A DNA stretch of 48,087 nucleotides from an uncultured Eubacteriales bacterium (GCA_900546875.1 URET01000007.1:1-48087); one strand, 5' to 3'; shown: positions 33,611 through 41,804, counted from the stretch's first letter. Translations and numbers: made by a program. The notes: generated by a model not told the origin, from the sequence alone.

Positions 33611-34126
33611 ATGAAAGTCTTTATAAGTTACCATAGGGCAGATACAAAAGCGAGGGAATATATTGAAGATTTATTAAAAGAGAAAGATATTCCTTTTTAT
33701 GCCGTCTCTAAAAACGTGAATTTTGATGGCGAACACCACCAGTACATAAAAGATACAATATTGCAAGGGATGTACGACTGTGATGTGCTTTTATGTATTG
33801 TGGGTAAAGATACTTATACACGTCCACATGTCGATTGGGAGCTGCATGAAGCATTGAAAGGTGATATTAAAACTCGCAAGGGTGTATTAGCCGTTATGTT
33901 AGAAAATCGTAGAGATAGTAAAAATAATATTGACTACGCTACTTTCCCCAACAGATTAGAAGATAATGAGGATTATATAGTTATAGAGCAGTATGCTTCA
34001 TTACAAGATAGACTTAATGATGCATTGGCTGCAGCCTTGGATAATAGTTGGAACAGAGATATTCAGGTAAATAATCGTAGACCGCCAATGCCGTTAAGAC
34101 AAGGAAAATATTTTGATGCTAATTGA
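33611..34126 (+). CDS. TIR-like domain protein (MTH538/ThsB-like)
   Basis: A 171-residue protein made almost entirely of one TIR-like flavodoxin fold: MKVFISYHRADTKAREYIED at the N-terminus (FISYHR box), the DCDVLLCIVGKDT strand, and HVDWELHEAL, where the Glu of WE matches the catalytic position of TIR NADases. It resembles the stand-alone TIR proteins (DUF1863, ThsB-like) that sense phage and make an ADP-ribose-derived signal. No macro-domain or SLOG effector of Thoeris is near; the only candidate partners are the small membrane protein and the GIY-YIG nuclease in the same operon. Confidence 0.85.
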   Translation: MKVFISYHRADTKAREYIEDLLKEKDIPFYAVSKNVNFDGEHHQYIKDTILQGMYDCDVLLCIVGKDTYTRPHVDWELHEALKGDIKTRKGVLAVMLENRRDSKNNIDYATFPNRLEDNEDYIVIEQYASLQDRLNDALAAALDNSWNRDIQVNNRRPPMPLRQGKYFDAN

Positions 34127-34150
34127 TTTAATGCGCGAGGAGAAAAACAA

Positions 34151-34210
34151 ATGAATAATGATCTTATCATGAATTATATTGATTCTTCCCCACCCGCTAT
34201 CAACCTTTGA
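34151..34210 (+). pseudogene. truncated gene start fused to the 68-bp repeat
   Basis: A GAGGAG ribosome binding site at the right distance precedes ATG 34151. The frame gives 19 codons (MNNDLIMNYIDSS and on) and runs out of frame into the direct repeat at 34189, stopping at 34208-34210. It looks like the 5' end of a lost fourth gene of the TIR operon, cut by the recombination that created the repeat copy. Confidence 0.55.
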
Positions 34211-34256
34211 CGATGGTGGTGTATATAACTTAATACAAAACGAAGAGACTGTTACC
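34189..34256 (+). repeat. 68-bp direct repeat, copy 2, right of the TIR cassette
   Basis: The second copy of the repeat at 31679-31746, offset by exactly 2510 bases. Here it carries only the tail of the att-split ORF with no body, so this copy is a duplicated fragment and not a functional gene end. Confidence 0.92.
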
Positions 34257-34277
34257 ATTCCGGTTACAGTCTCTTTT
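34244..34277 (+). terminator. terminator of the TIR cassette
   Basis: AGAGACTGTTACC (34244-34256) pairs with 34262-34274 with one mismatch, followed by T residues. It is homologous to the hairpin at 31734. The following 150 bases to the Fic promoter show no gene. Confidence 0.88.
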
Positions 34278-34429
34278 ATATGTCCGGTAAGCAGAAAATC
34301 AGTGTAAAATCAATACGCAAATCATGTTGAGACTTTGCCGAGATTCATTGTTATAAGAGGTCTTTTATTGAAGTGTTCGCTTGATTTCAGTGGTGTTCAG
34401 GAAAAATCTGATAAATTTCCCCTTAACTG

Positions 34430-34458
34430 TTGATTTATCCCTTAAAATAGGTTATAAT
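34430..34458 (+). promoter_or_regulatory. promoter of the Fic gene
   Basis: -35 TTGATT (34430-34435), 17-base spacer, perfect -10 TATAAT (34453-34458). TCCCTT and AAGGGA flank the -10 as an inverted repeat and could be an operator. Confidence 0.75.
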
Positions 34459-34510
34459 ATAAGGGAAAAGACAACTATATTTTGGAAATTAAGCGAAACA
34501 GGTGAACGAA

Positions 34511-35557
34511 ATGAGAGAGTTTAACTATTCAGAACTGAAAGAGCAAAAGTGGGATTCGGAAATTCTCGGTCTGGTTGCGGCTGTTTATAAGGAGGCCGGC
34601 AAGCAGGAACTTTATCTGAAGCAGCGCCCCGGCGAACTTGAAAAACTGGTGGAGATTGCAAAAGTGCAAAGTACTGAGGCGTCCAACGCGATCGAGGGGA
34701 TTGTTACCACAAGTACGAGAATCAGACAGCTGGTTGCTGAAAAGACTACTCCGAGAAACCGTGACGAGCAGGAAATTGCGGGTTACCGTGATGTTCTAAA
34801 CGTCATACACGAAAATTTCGACGTGATTCCGATTACGCGGAATTACATTCTGCAGATGCACAAAATTCTGTACAGCCACATGAACAATCCCATGGCGGGC
34901 AAGACGAAGAGCGTGCAGAATTATATCAGCGCTACGCATCCGGATGGTAGTACGGAAATAATATTTACGCCGCTCGCGCCCTTTGAAACGCCCGAAGCGC
35001 TCGACAGAATTTGCGATGAGTATAACCGCGTCATCGGCAATCTGGAAGTCGAGCCGCTGATAGCCGTTCCTGTCTTTATTCACGACTTTCTGTGCATCCA
35101 TCCGTTCAACGACGGCAACGGCAGAATGAGCAGACTCTTAACGACGCTTTTGCTGTACCGTAACGGTTTTTATGTGGGGAAATATATTTCTCTTGAGGCT
35201 AAGATCGCAAAGAACAAAGATTTATATTACGAAGTCTTGCGGGAAGCGCAGATCGGCTGGCACGAAGGAAATGAAAACGTCATCCCGTTTATCAAGTATT
35301 TTCTCGGAGTCGTGTTGTCGGCATACAGAGATTTTGAGGACAGACTTTTCATTGTTGCGGACAAGGTTCCCGCCATTGAAATGGTAAGGCGCGCAACGCA
35401 AGGGATTGTCGGTAAATTTACAAAGCAGGATATTCTTATGAGATGTCCGTCTTTGAGTTTAAGTTCTGTAGAAGGCTCTCTCCGAAAACTGACTGAGCTT
35501 GGCGAACTGAACCGCGCCGGTTCCGGTAGGGCAAGTTATTATTTCAGGGTGAAATAA
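34511..35557 (+). CDS. Fic family protein
   Basis: A 348-residue Fic enzyme, expected to transfer AMP (or another phospho-moiety) from a nucleotide to a hydroxyl of a target protein. The active-site loop is complete, HPFNDGNGRMSR (about residues 197-208). An inhibitory motif of the S/TxxxE(G/N) type, SNAIEG, lies at about 58-63, so it is self-inhibited (class II layout) and needs no separate antitoxin. A C-terminal winged-helix region (FTKQDILMRCPSLSLSSVEG) may bind DNA for self-regulation. ATG 34511 has AGGTGAA upstream; GTG 34502 is an alternative. It stands alone between two homologous terminators. Confidence 0.9.
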   Translation: MREFNYSELKEQKWDSEILGLVAAVYKEAGKQELYLKQRPGELEKLVEIAKVQSTEASNAIEGIVTTSTRIRQLVAEKTTPRNRDEQEIAGYRDVLNVIHENFDVIPITRNYILQMHKILYSHMNNPMAGKTKSVQNYISATHPDGSTEIIFTPLAPFETPEALDRICDEYNRVIGNLEVEPLIAVPVFIHDFLCIHPFNDGNGRMSRLLTTLLLYRNGFYVGKYISLEAKIAKNKDLYYEVLREAQIGWHEGNENVIPFIKYFLGVVLSAYRDFEDRLFIVADKVPAIEMVRRATQGIVGKFTKQDILMRCPSLSLSSVEGSLRKLTELGELNRAGSGRASYYFRVK

Positions 35558-35617
35558 AACGCAGGCTTTGAGAGACGCAGATGGAACATTCTGCAGATTT
35601 GATTGACGTGAATAAGG

Positions 35618-35650
35618 AAGACTGTTGCCTGATCGGTAACAGTCTTTTTA
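35618..35650 (+). terminator. terminator of the Fic gene
   Basis: AAGACTGTTGCC (35618-35629) pairs with GGTAACAGTCTT (35635-35646, one G-U pair), followed by T residues. The core is shared with the hairpins at 31734 and 34244. Confidence 0.9.
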
Positions 35651-35738
35651 TGTCCATCCTTATAGAGTATTGAGAAAGGCGACCGGCTGCAAAAATAGCA
35701 AAAATAATTAAAAGATGCTTTAATTTTTTAGACGTATA

Positions 35739-35767
35739 TTGACATAATTCAACAAATCTGTTATACT
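35739..35767 (+). promoter_or_regulatory. promoter of the Hachiman cassette
   Basis: Perfect -35 TTGACA (35739-35744), 17-base spacer, -10 TATACT (35762-35767). Confidence 0.85.
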
Positions 35768-35800
35768 TAACATTATAAATTTGCGAACGGAGAAGCAATC

Positions 35801-36016
35801 ATGTCAGCAAGTTACAAGAAACTTTTCAAACTTTTAATCGACAGAGAAATGAAGATTAAGGATTTGGCCGAAAAAGCTGGCGTCAGCCAGGCAACCCTTG
35901 CTAAAATGAAGAAAGACGGAGCAAGTGTCAGCAGCGACGTGCTGGTTAAAATCTGCACGGCCTTGAATTGTGAGATTGGAGATATATTGGAAATTGTTCC
36001 CGACTCTAAAAAATAA
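35801..36016 (+). CDS. Xre-type helix-turn-helix regulator of the Hachiman cassette
   Basis: A 71-residue single-domain regulator: MKIKDLAEKAGVSQATLAKM forms the helix-turn-helix and VLVKICTALNCEIGDILEI the conserved end. It is a paralogue of the regulator at 31907. A CGGAGAAG site precedes ATG 35801. It is transcribed with hamA, 34 bases upstream of its start, and probably keeps the nuclease and helicase at low level. Confidence 0.88.
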   Translation: MSASYKKLFKLLIDREMKIKDLAEKAGVSQATLAKMKKDGASVSSDVLVKICTALNCEIGDILEIVPDSKK

Positions 36017-36050
36017 CAGATAGCAGTGATTGTATAAGAGGTATTGCAAA

Positions 36051-36989
36051 GTGGAAATTAAACATGAATATGACAGACATAATGTTGTTGTTTTGAATGT
36101 TGGTCAAGATGATGTCGACGGGATGTTAATTAATTGGGATCTATCTGATAGTGGTCAATATGAATTTATGGAAAAAGAATTTATAGAAGCAATTATGACA
36201 TATTTGCCGGAATATGCAATGGGTTATGAAACAGAATCCATATCATCTACACATATAGTAGATTATATCCGCGAGTCTGCAAAAACAATAATCAAAATCA
36301 AAAAAATTGATACCATAAAAAAATACCTTGATGAAGGGATTTCGTATGAAAACTGGGATGATGAAATCTTGAAAATATATAATAACAAGGGCATATTTAG
36401 CGAGCTAATTTTACATTTTCTTTTGCGTGAAATGAAGAATTCAGTTCCACTAATATCAAAAATATATTTTAAAGACTCCAATGCTGTAGAAGCTCACGGA
36501 TTTGATGCAGTTCATGTTTTACAGGATAAACTTTGTCTTGGAGAAACGAAATTTTATGGCAATGGGAAGCAAGGAATAAAAGCTCTTATAGATGACCTAA
36601 ATAAGCACTTTAAACACGATTATTTAAAGGAGCAGTTTCTAATTATCAGTAAATCCATTAAAGGAAACCATCCTTTACGAGATAAATGGATTAAAGCTTT
36701 ATCGACTGCTAATCGACTAGAGGACAAGTTTAAAATTGTTTACATACCCTTATTGTGTATATATGAGGATGTTGTTGCGACAGATTTTTTAAATGAGCTA
36801 AATTCTCAAGGAAACGCGGAAGATATTTATTTTGACCATGTACAAAAGATGAAGGAATATTTTGACAGCAATAATACTTTTCCTAATAGAGATAAAATCC
36901 AACCGATTCTTATATTGTTGCCGGTACAATCAAAGGATAAAATAGTAGCTACTATGCTAAAAAAAATATATAATATGCAAAATATATAG
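36051..36989 (+). CDS. hamA: Hachiman nuclease HamA (DUF1837)
   Basis: A 312-residue protein of the DUF1837 family, the nuclease effector of the Hachiman anti-phage system. The PD-(D/E)XK-type core is visible as HGFDAVHVLQDKLCLGETKF, with the Asp of FDAVH and the Glu and Lys of LGETKF as likely metal and catalytic residues. I start at GTG 36051, with AAGAGG 9 bases upstream; the TTG at 36030 lacks one. Codons are strongly AT-biased compared with the host operons. It lies 8 bases before hamB; in the known system HamB holds HamA inactive until DNA damage or phage DNA is met. Confidence 0.88.
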   Translation: MEIKHEYDRHNVVVLNVGQDDVDGMLINWDLSDSGQYEFMEKEFIEAIMTYLPEYAMGYETESISSTHIVDYIRESAKTIIKIKKIDTIKKYLDEGISYENWDDEILKIYNNKGIFSELILHFLLREMKNSVPLISKIYFKDSNAVEAHGFDAVHVLQDKLCLGETKFYGNGKQGIKALIDDLNKHFKHDYLKEQFLIISKSIKGNHPLRDKWIKALSTANRLEDKFKIVYIPLLCIYEDVVATDFLNELNSQGNAEDIYFDHVQKMKEYFDSNNTFPNRDKIQPILILLPVQSKDKIVATMLKKIYNMQNI

Positions 36990-36997
36990 GAGTAGTC

Positions 36998-39253
36998 ATG
37001 AAAGGCGAATTGTTTGATAAACTTCAAAGTCATTGTTCCTTGACAAATGATGAGTGTTTTGATATTGCGTCTGAAATCAGTCAGAAATTGAGTTCGACTG
37101 ATTTGGCTGTAAACCAAGATGGACGTAATTTGATAATTCGTGCTCTTGACAACTGGGAAAACATATCCGATAGTTATAAGTTGATATTTATTGATTTAAT
37201 TTCTGCTGCGGGCTTTTATCCATATCTTAAGAATATCGAAAAAAGAAGTTTTGATTTAGGTGATGAAATCAGGAAAGAATATCATAAATCGGAACATTTG
37301 CCAGATAAATATTTTCATGCTGAGCAAAAGAAAATTACAGATTTACTCATGCAACGGGTAAATGTTATCGTAAGTGCGCCGACGAGCTTTGGAAAGAGTA
37401 TGTTGATTGAGGAAATAATTGCTAGTGGAATTTATAAAAACATAGTCATCATTCAACCTACGCTCGCATTGCTTGATGAAACCCGCCGCAAATTAAAGAA
37501 ATATTCGGATGCCTATAAAATAATTATTAAAACGTCCCAGAGTTATAGCAATGAAAAAGGAAACATTTTTTTATTGACTGCAGAGCGAGTTTTAGAATAT
37601 GTAAACTTGCCTCAAATAGAGTTACTTATCCTTGATGAATTCTACAAATTAAGTAGTGATAGAGGAGACAACAGAAGCAACATACTTAACACCGCATTCG
37701 TTAGAATAATGAAAAATCCTGCATGCCGATTCTACATGTTAGGGCCGAATATTGATTCAATTCCTAATGGATTTGTAGAAAAATACAATGCGGTTTTCTA
37801 TCAAACTGATTTTTCTATGGTTATAACGGAATTGGATGATAAATATGATCAGGTTACTACAAAGTGCGGCGGAAAGGTTACCGAGACTGATTTGTTTAAT
37901 ATTTTAGATTCTATTGATGAACAAACCTTGATATATTGTTCGTCGCCTACAACGGCGAGAAATTTAGCATTTGCATATTGCGAACATTTGATATCTCAGA
38001 AAAATGTTCTGCCGAGGGGGCTTCCGTTAGTCGACTGGATAAATGATAATTTATCTTATAGGTGGTCTTTGGCAAAATGTCTTCAATATAGAATAGCAGT
38101 GCATGATGGGGCTATGCCAAAGCATATTACTTCATCTACAATTAATTATTTCAATCAGAGGGATATTAAATATCTTTTCTGCACTAACACAATTATTGAA
38201 GGTGTAAATACAAGTGCGAAAAATGTAGTATACTATGACGACAAAATAGGAACTAAAAAAATCGATTATTTCGACTATGCAAATATTCGCGGTCGTGCAG
38301 GTCGTATGATGGAACATTATGTTGGTCGAGTAATTAATCTAAAAAAGCCCCCGAAAAAAGAGCGAACAGATGTTGATTTTCCATTTTTTACACAAGATCC
38401 TATAGAGTCGGAGGTCTTGGTTAATCTTGATGAAAATGAAGTTAAGAATATAAATGATAATGTTCAAAGATATGCGAAATTTCGCGAAAAAGATAAGGAG
38501 TTACAGACATTATTAATACGTAATGCTGTAACGATTGAAGGACAAGAGGAAATTTTAAAAAGACTTTTTGCCGATTTGGCGCTTCCAGCGAAACGAAAAT
38601 TTATTATATGGAGTAAAATAGATGGGAATCTATATGATCGTTTAAAGTATATTTTTGATCTGTGTTGGGAGAATTTATCTACAGTAGAAGAACGTAAGTC
38701 ATTTGGTGCAAAAGGTTGGGTTGTAAACAAAATTGTTGGGAGCTGTTATCAAAGCTCTATAAATGATATGATTGAACGTGAAATGCTCTTTCGTGCAAAA
38801 AAGCTTGCCGAGGAAAAAGGCATGCGTTTTGTTTCTATAGATGACATGTTTATTAAATACCCTCAGGAAATGCAAGAGCGAACAGACAATATTATTGAAA
38901 AGTTGTTTTACTTACAAAAAAATTGGCTTCAATACCGAGCGCCCAAATGGATTAATGTTGTAGATTCGCTACAAAAATATGCAACGAAAAAGTTGGGCCT
39001 TCCAACTGGAGATTATTCATATGTTGCAGAAATGATTGAAAACGAATTCGTTCAATCAAACTTTAGAATCCTTTTGGAATTTGGAATCCCCAAATCTGCT
39101 GTTCAAAAAATTCAAGTTCTATTTGAATTACATCACATTGTGCCGAAAGATATGACGGAGGATGATATCATAAAAGTAATTGCCGCAAAAAAGGATTTTA
39201 TCAGTAAGTATCTCAGTGTATATGAGATGGAAATTCTTAATAGAGCAATATAA
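36998..39253 (+). CDS. hamB: Hachiman helicase HamB
   Basis: A 751-residue superfamily 2 helicase. Walker A is SAPTSFGKS (126-134), followed by VIIQPTLALLDETRR (motif Ia) and the Walker B box LLILDEFYKL (209-218, DEFY in place of DEAD/DEAH). The second RecA domain contains motif V (TNTIIEGVNTSAKNVVYY) and motif VI (YANIRGRAGRMMEH). The C-terminal 300 residues are helical. Size, order and the preceding DUF1837 gene match Hachiman HamB. AT-rich codon use points to recent transfer. Confidence 0.9.
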   Translation: MKGELFDKLQSHCSLTNDECFDIASEISQKLSSTDLAVNQDGRNLIIRALDNWENISDSYKLIFIDLISAAGFYPYLKNIEKRSFDLGDEIRKEYHKSEHLPDKYFHAEQKKITDLLMQRVNVIVSAPTSFGKSMLIEEIIASGIYKNIVIIQPTLALLDETRRKLKKYSDAYKIIIKTSQSYSNEKGNIFLLTAERVLEYVNLPQIELLILDEFYKLSSDRGDNRSNILNTAFVRIMKNPACRFYMLGPNIDSIPNGFVEKYNAVFYQTDFSMVITELDDKYDQVTTKCGGKVTETDLFNILDSIDEQTLIYCSSPTTARNLAFAYCEHLISQKNVLPRGLPLVDWINDNLSYRWSLAKCLQYRIAVHDGAMPKHITSSTINYFNQRDIKYLFCTNTIIEGVNTSAKNVVYYDDKIGTKKIDYFDYANIRGRAGRMMEHYVGRVINLKKPPKKERTDVDFPFFTQDPIESEVLVNLDENEVKNINDNVQRYAKFREKDKELQTLLIRNAVTIEGQEEILKRLFADLALPAKRKFIIWSKIDGNLYDRLKYIFDLCWENLSTVEERKSFGAKGWVVNKIVGSCYQSSINDMIEREMLFRAKKLAEEKGMRFVSIDDMFIKYPQEMQERTDNIIEKLFYLQKNWLQYRAPKWINVVDSLQKYATKKLGLPTGDYSYVAEMIENEFVQSNFRILLEFGIPKSAVQKIQVLFELHHIVPKDMTEDDIIKVIAAKKDFISKYLSVYEMEILNRAI

Positions 39254-39264
39254 TTGGGTAAGAA

Positions 39265-39627
39265 ATGATTAAAAAACTTGTGCATAATCCTATTTTTGTA
39301 ATAAAATCTTAGACAGCTACGAAAGAAGATTTTCAATCCGTGCAAGACTTGCCCGAAACATTACTTGTACATAATGAAAGATGTGCTGGTATGGCATCCA
39401 ATATGATTGGTGTTCGCAAATATAAATCATTTCATTTCTCGAAGATTGTAGACAAACTTCTAATTACACATTTATATTTAACTATAAAATTATAGAGTGC
39501 GGGAATATATGAAACTGAGGAAGGATGTTTATCGCATATAGGCGATACGCGTAAGTGTAAGTGATATAAAAGCATCAAAGTGCACTATCAAAGCATTGAG
39601 ATGCAGAGACCTGAAAGTTTTAACTAA
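39265..39627 (+). pseudogene. decayed peptide deformylase gene
   Basis: Starting at ATG 39265 one frame reads as a deformylase interrupted by stops at 39310, 39493 and 39562 and ending at TAA 39625. Recognisable parts are MIKKLVHNPIFV, then TATKEDFQSVQDL, GMASNMIGVRK (compare GMAANMIGV), YETEEGCLS (the EGCLS metal-cysteine motif) and YKSIKVHYQ. The HEIDH zinc motif and everything after it are gone. There is no frameshift, so decay was by point mutation plus 3' loss. It belonged to the short deformylase-like group, not the housekeeping enzyme. It fills most of the gap between hamB and the next gene. Confidence 0.85.
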
Positions 39628-39677
39628 TTTTATTACTTTAATTTAAAATTCTGATATAACGTAAGAGGAGATTCCTT

Positions 39678-41804
39678 ATGGCACGTTGTTTGTATCATAG
39701 CAGCTTTCAAAATTTTATGAAAGCAGACAACAATTTCATATTCGGCACTTTATGTGAGAATTATCATGGCGAGGCGCTTACTACAACGCGAGATGCATGG
39801 CTGGGAGAAATTTCGATCTTAAAGAACGTTTTGCGTGGTTTTGATGATAACGGCGAGATCGTCCTTGAGTATGATATTCTCCGTCTCGGCAAGAGAGTGG
39901 ATGTGGTATTGCTGCTACAAGGTATTATCTTTTGTTTGGAATTTAAGGTAGGAGAGTCTAGAATTTTAGAAGGCGATATCGATCAAGTGCTCGACTATGC
40001 GCTTGACTTGAAGAACTTCCATAAGTTCAGCGAAGACCATATAATCGTTCCGGTTTTGATTGCCGCAAATTATCGCAGCTCCTCCAAACTCATTCAGATG
40101 TCCGTCTATGACGATAAGGTGGTAAACCCGATCGTTTCGGGTGAGGCCGGGGTTGCCGAGTTACTTTCCGAAGTGCTGCGAAAATTTCCGGACGAGCCTC
40201 CGATCAACCCGAATTGGATCATCAGCCCCTATACGCCCACGCCGACGATCATTGAAGCGGCGAAAACCTTATACGAAAATCACTCGGTGGAAAATATCAC
40301 GCGGCACGAGGCGGACAAGGTTTCGACCGATCAGACGATTGCCTATATTTTGAAGGTGGTGCAGGACAGCAAGCGCGAAGGGGAAAAGAGCATCTGTTTT
40401 GTGACGGGTGTGCCCGGAGCGGGCAAGACGCTGGTCGGCTTGGAAGTTGCAATTAAACAGACGTATCAAGGTAATGACGAACCAGTAAGGGATGAGGGCG
40501 CCGTTTATCTTTCCGGTAATGGTCCGTTGGTTGCGGTACTGAATGAGGCGCTCGCGCAGGACAATTACAAAAAATGTAGAGAGAAGGGTGAGCCTAAGAA
40601 GTTGACAGACTCTCGCCGCGAAGTTAGTAAATCCATTCAAATGATACACCGCTACCGCGATAATATGCTGGCAAAGATTAAGAATCCCGTCGAAAACGGT
40701 ATATTGGAAATCGATCCGCACAAGGCGGTCAGAATGGAACAAGCGGGATTCGGAGAGGTCGAGCACGTGGCGATTTTTGATGAGGCGCAGCGCTCGTGGA
40801 CACATAAGCGGCTTGCCGATTACTTGAAGCGAGGCGGAACATACGGAAATAAGCTTAAGGTTTCGAACTTTCCTTTGTCGGAAGCGGCATTTTTGATTTG
40901 GTCGCTCGATCAGAGAGAAGACTGGGCGACGATTGTCTGTCTCGTCGGCGGCGGACAGGAAATCAATACGGGCGAGGCAGGTATTTCCGAATGGATCAAG
41001 GCACTCAATGAAAAATTTCCGCATTGGAAGGTCTACATATCCCCCAAACTCACTGAGCCAGAATATGCCGAAGGGAAAGTCAATGATCTGTTGAAAGATA
41101 ATCCCAATGTAACGTATTCGGAAAGTCTGCATTTGGGCGTTTCCCTTCGTTCTTTCCGTGCGGAGAAGCTATCTGCATTTGTTCATTCGCTTTTGTCTTT
41201 TGACGGTAAAGCATCCACTATCTATGATGAGATCAAAGAAAAATATTCCATCGTTTTGACGAGAGATATTGCAAAAGCGAAAAAATGGCTGCACGATAAA
41301 GTCCGCGGGTCGGAACGCACGGGGGTGCTGATCACCAAGGAATCGGCAAGGTTTAAGCCCTTGGGAATTCATGTTTTGCCTTCGGGCGACGAAAACGCTG
41401 TACACTGGTTTTTGGAGGATAAGGCGGATACAAGAGCATCCAATTATCTCGAAGATGCGGCGACGGAAATTCAGGTGCAGGGGCTGGAGCTCGATTATAC
41501 GTGCGTGCTTTGGGATGCCGATATGCGTTACGAAAATGGTGCGTGGAAGTTCTATCGGTTTAATGGACAGACGAAGTGGATAGAGCAAAAGGCAGATACG
41601 GAAAGCAAGCAGGAGCTGATAAAATACATGCTCAACGCATACCGTGTTCTTCTTACTCGCGCGAGAATGGGAATGGTGATTTGTGTGCCGTATGGCAATT
41701 CCAACAAGAACGTAAGCGGTTTTTGGGAGGACAGCACAAGGTTGCCTGAGTATTATAACGGAACTTATGAGTATTTGAAGAGCTTGGGAATAGAGGAGAT
41801 ATAA
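39678..41804 (+). CDS. PD-(D/E)XK nuclease fused to DUF2075 superfamily 1 helicase
   Basis: A 708-residue protein. The N-terminal domain has a PD-(D/E)XK-like core: Glu44 in WLGEIS, Asp75 in KRVDVVL and Glu88/Lys90 in CLEFKVG. A DUF2075/SF1 ATPase follows, with Walker A GVPGAGKT (244-251), Walker B AIFDEAQRSW (about 365-374), an IQVQGLELDYTCVLW segment and the C-terminal YRVLLTRARMGMVI arginine-finger motif. It probably cleaves or remodels foreign or abnormal nucleic acid. AGAGGAG precedes ATG 39678. It is not part of Hachiman as known; its GC content is higher than hamAB, so it arrived separately. Its own terminator follows at 41861. Confidence 0.83.
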   Translation: MARCLYHSSFQNFMKADNNFIFGTLCENYHGEALTTTRDAWLGEISILKNVLRGFDDNGEIVLEYDILRLGKRVDVVLLLQGIIFCLEFKVGESRILEGDIDQVLDYALDLKNFHKFSEDHIIVPVLIAANYRSSSKLIQMSVYDDKVVNPIVSGEAGVAELLSEVLRKFPDEPPINPNWIISPYTPTPTIIEAAKTLYENHSVENITRHEADKVSTDQTIAYILKVVQDSKREGEKSICFVTGVPGAGKTLVGLEVAIKQTYQGNDEPVRDEGAVYLSGNGPLVAVLNEALAQDNYKKCREKGEPKKLTDSRREVSKSIQMIHRYRDNMLAKIKNPVENGILEIDPHKAVRMEQAGFGEVEHVAIFDEAQRSWTHKRLADYLKRGGTYGNKLKVSNFPLSEAAFLIWSLDQREDWATIVCLVGGGQEINTGEAGISEWIKALNEKFPHWKVYISPKLTEPEYAEGKVNDLLKDNPNVTYSESLHLGVSLRSFRAEKLSAFVHSLLSFDGKASTIYDEIKEKYSIVLTRDIAKAKKWLHDKVRGSERTGVLITKESARFKPLGIHVLPSGDENAVHWFLEDKADTRASNYLEDAATEIQVQGLELDYTCVLWDADMRYENGAWKFYRFNGQTKWIEQKADTESKQELIKYMLNAYRVLLTRARMGMVICVPYGNSNKNVSGFWEDSTRLPEYYNGTYEYLKSLGIEEI

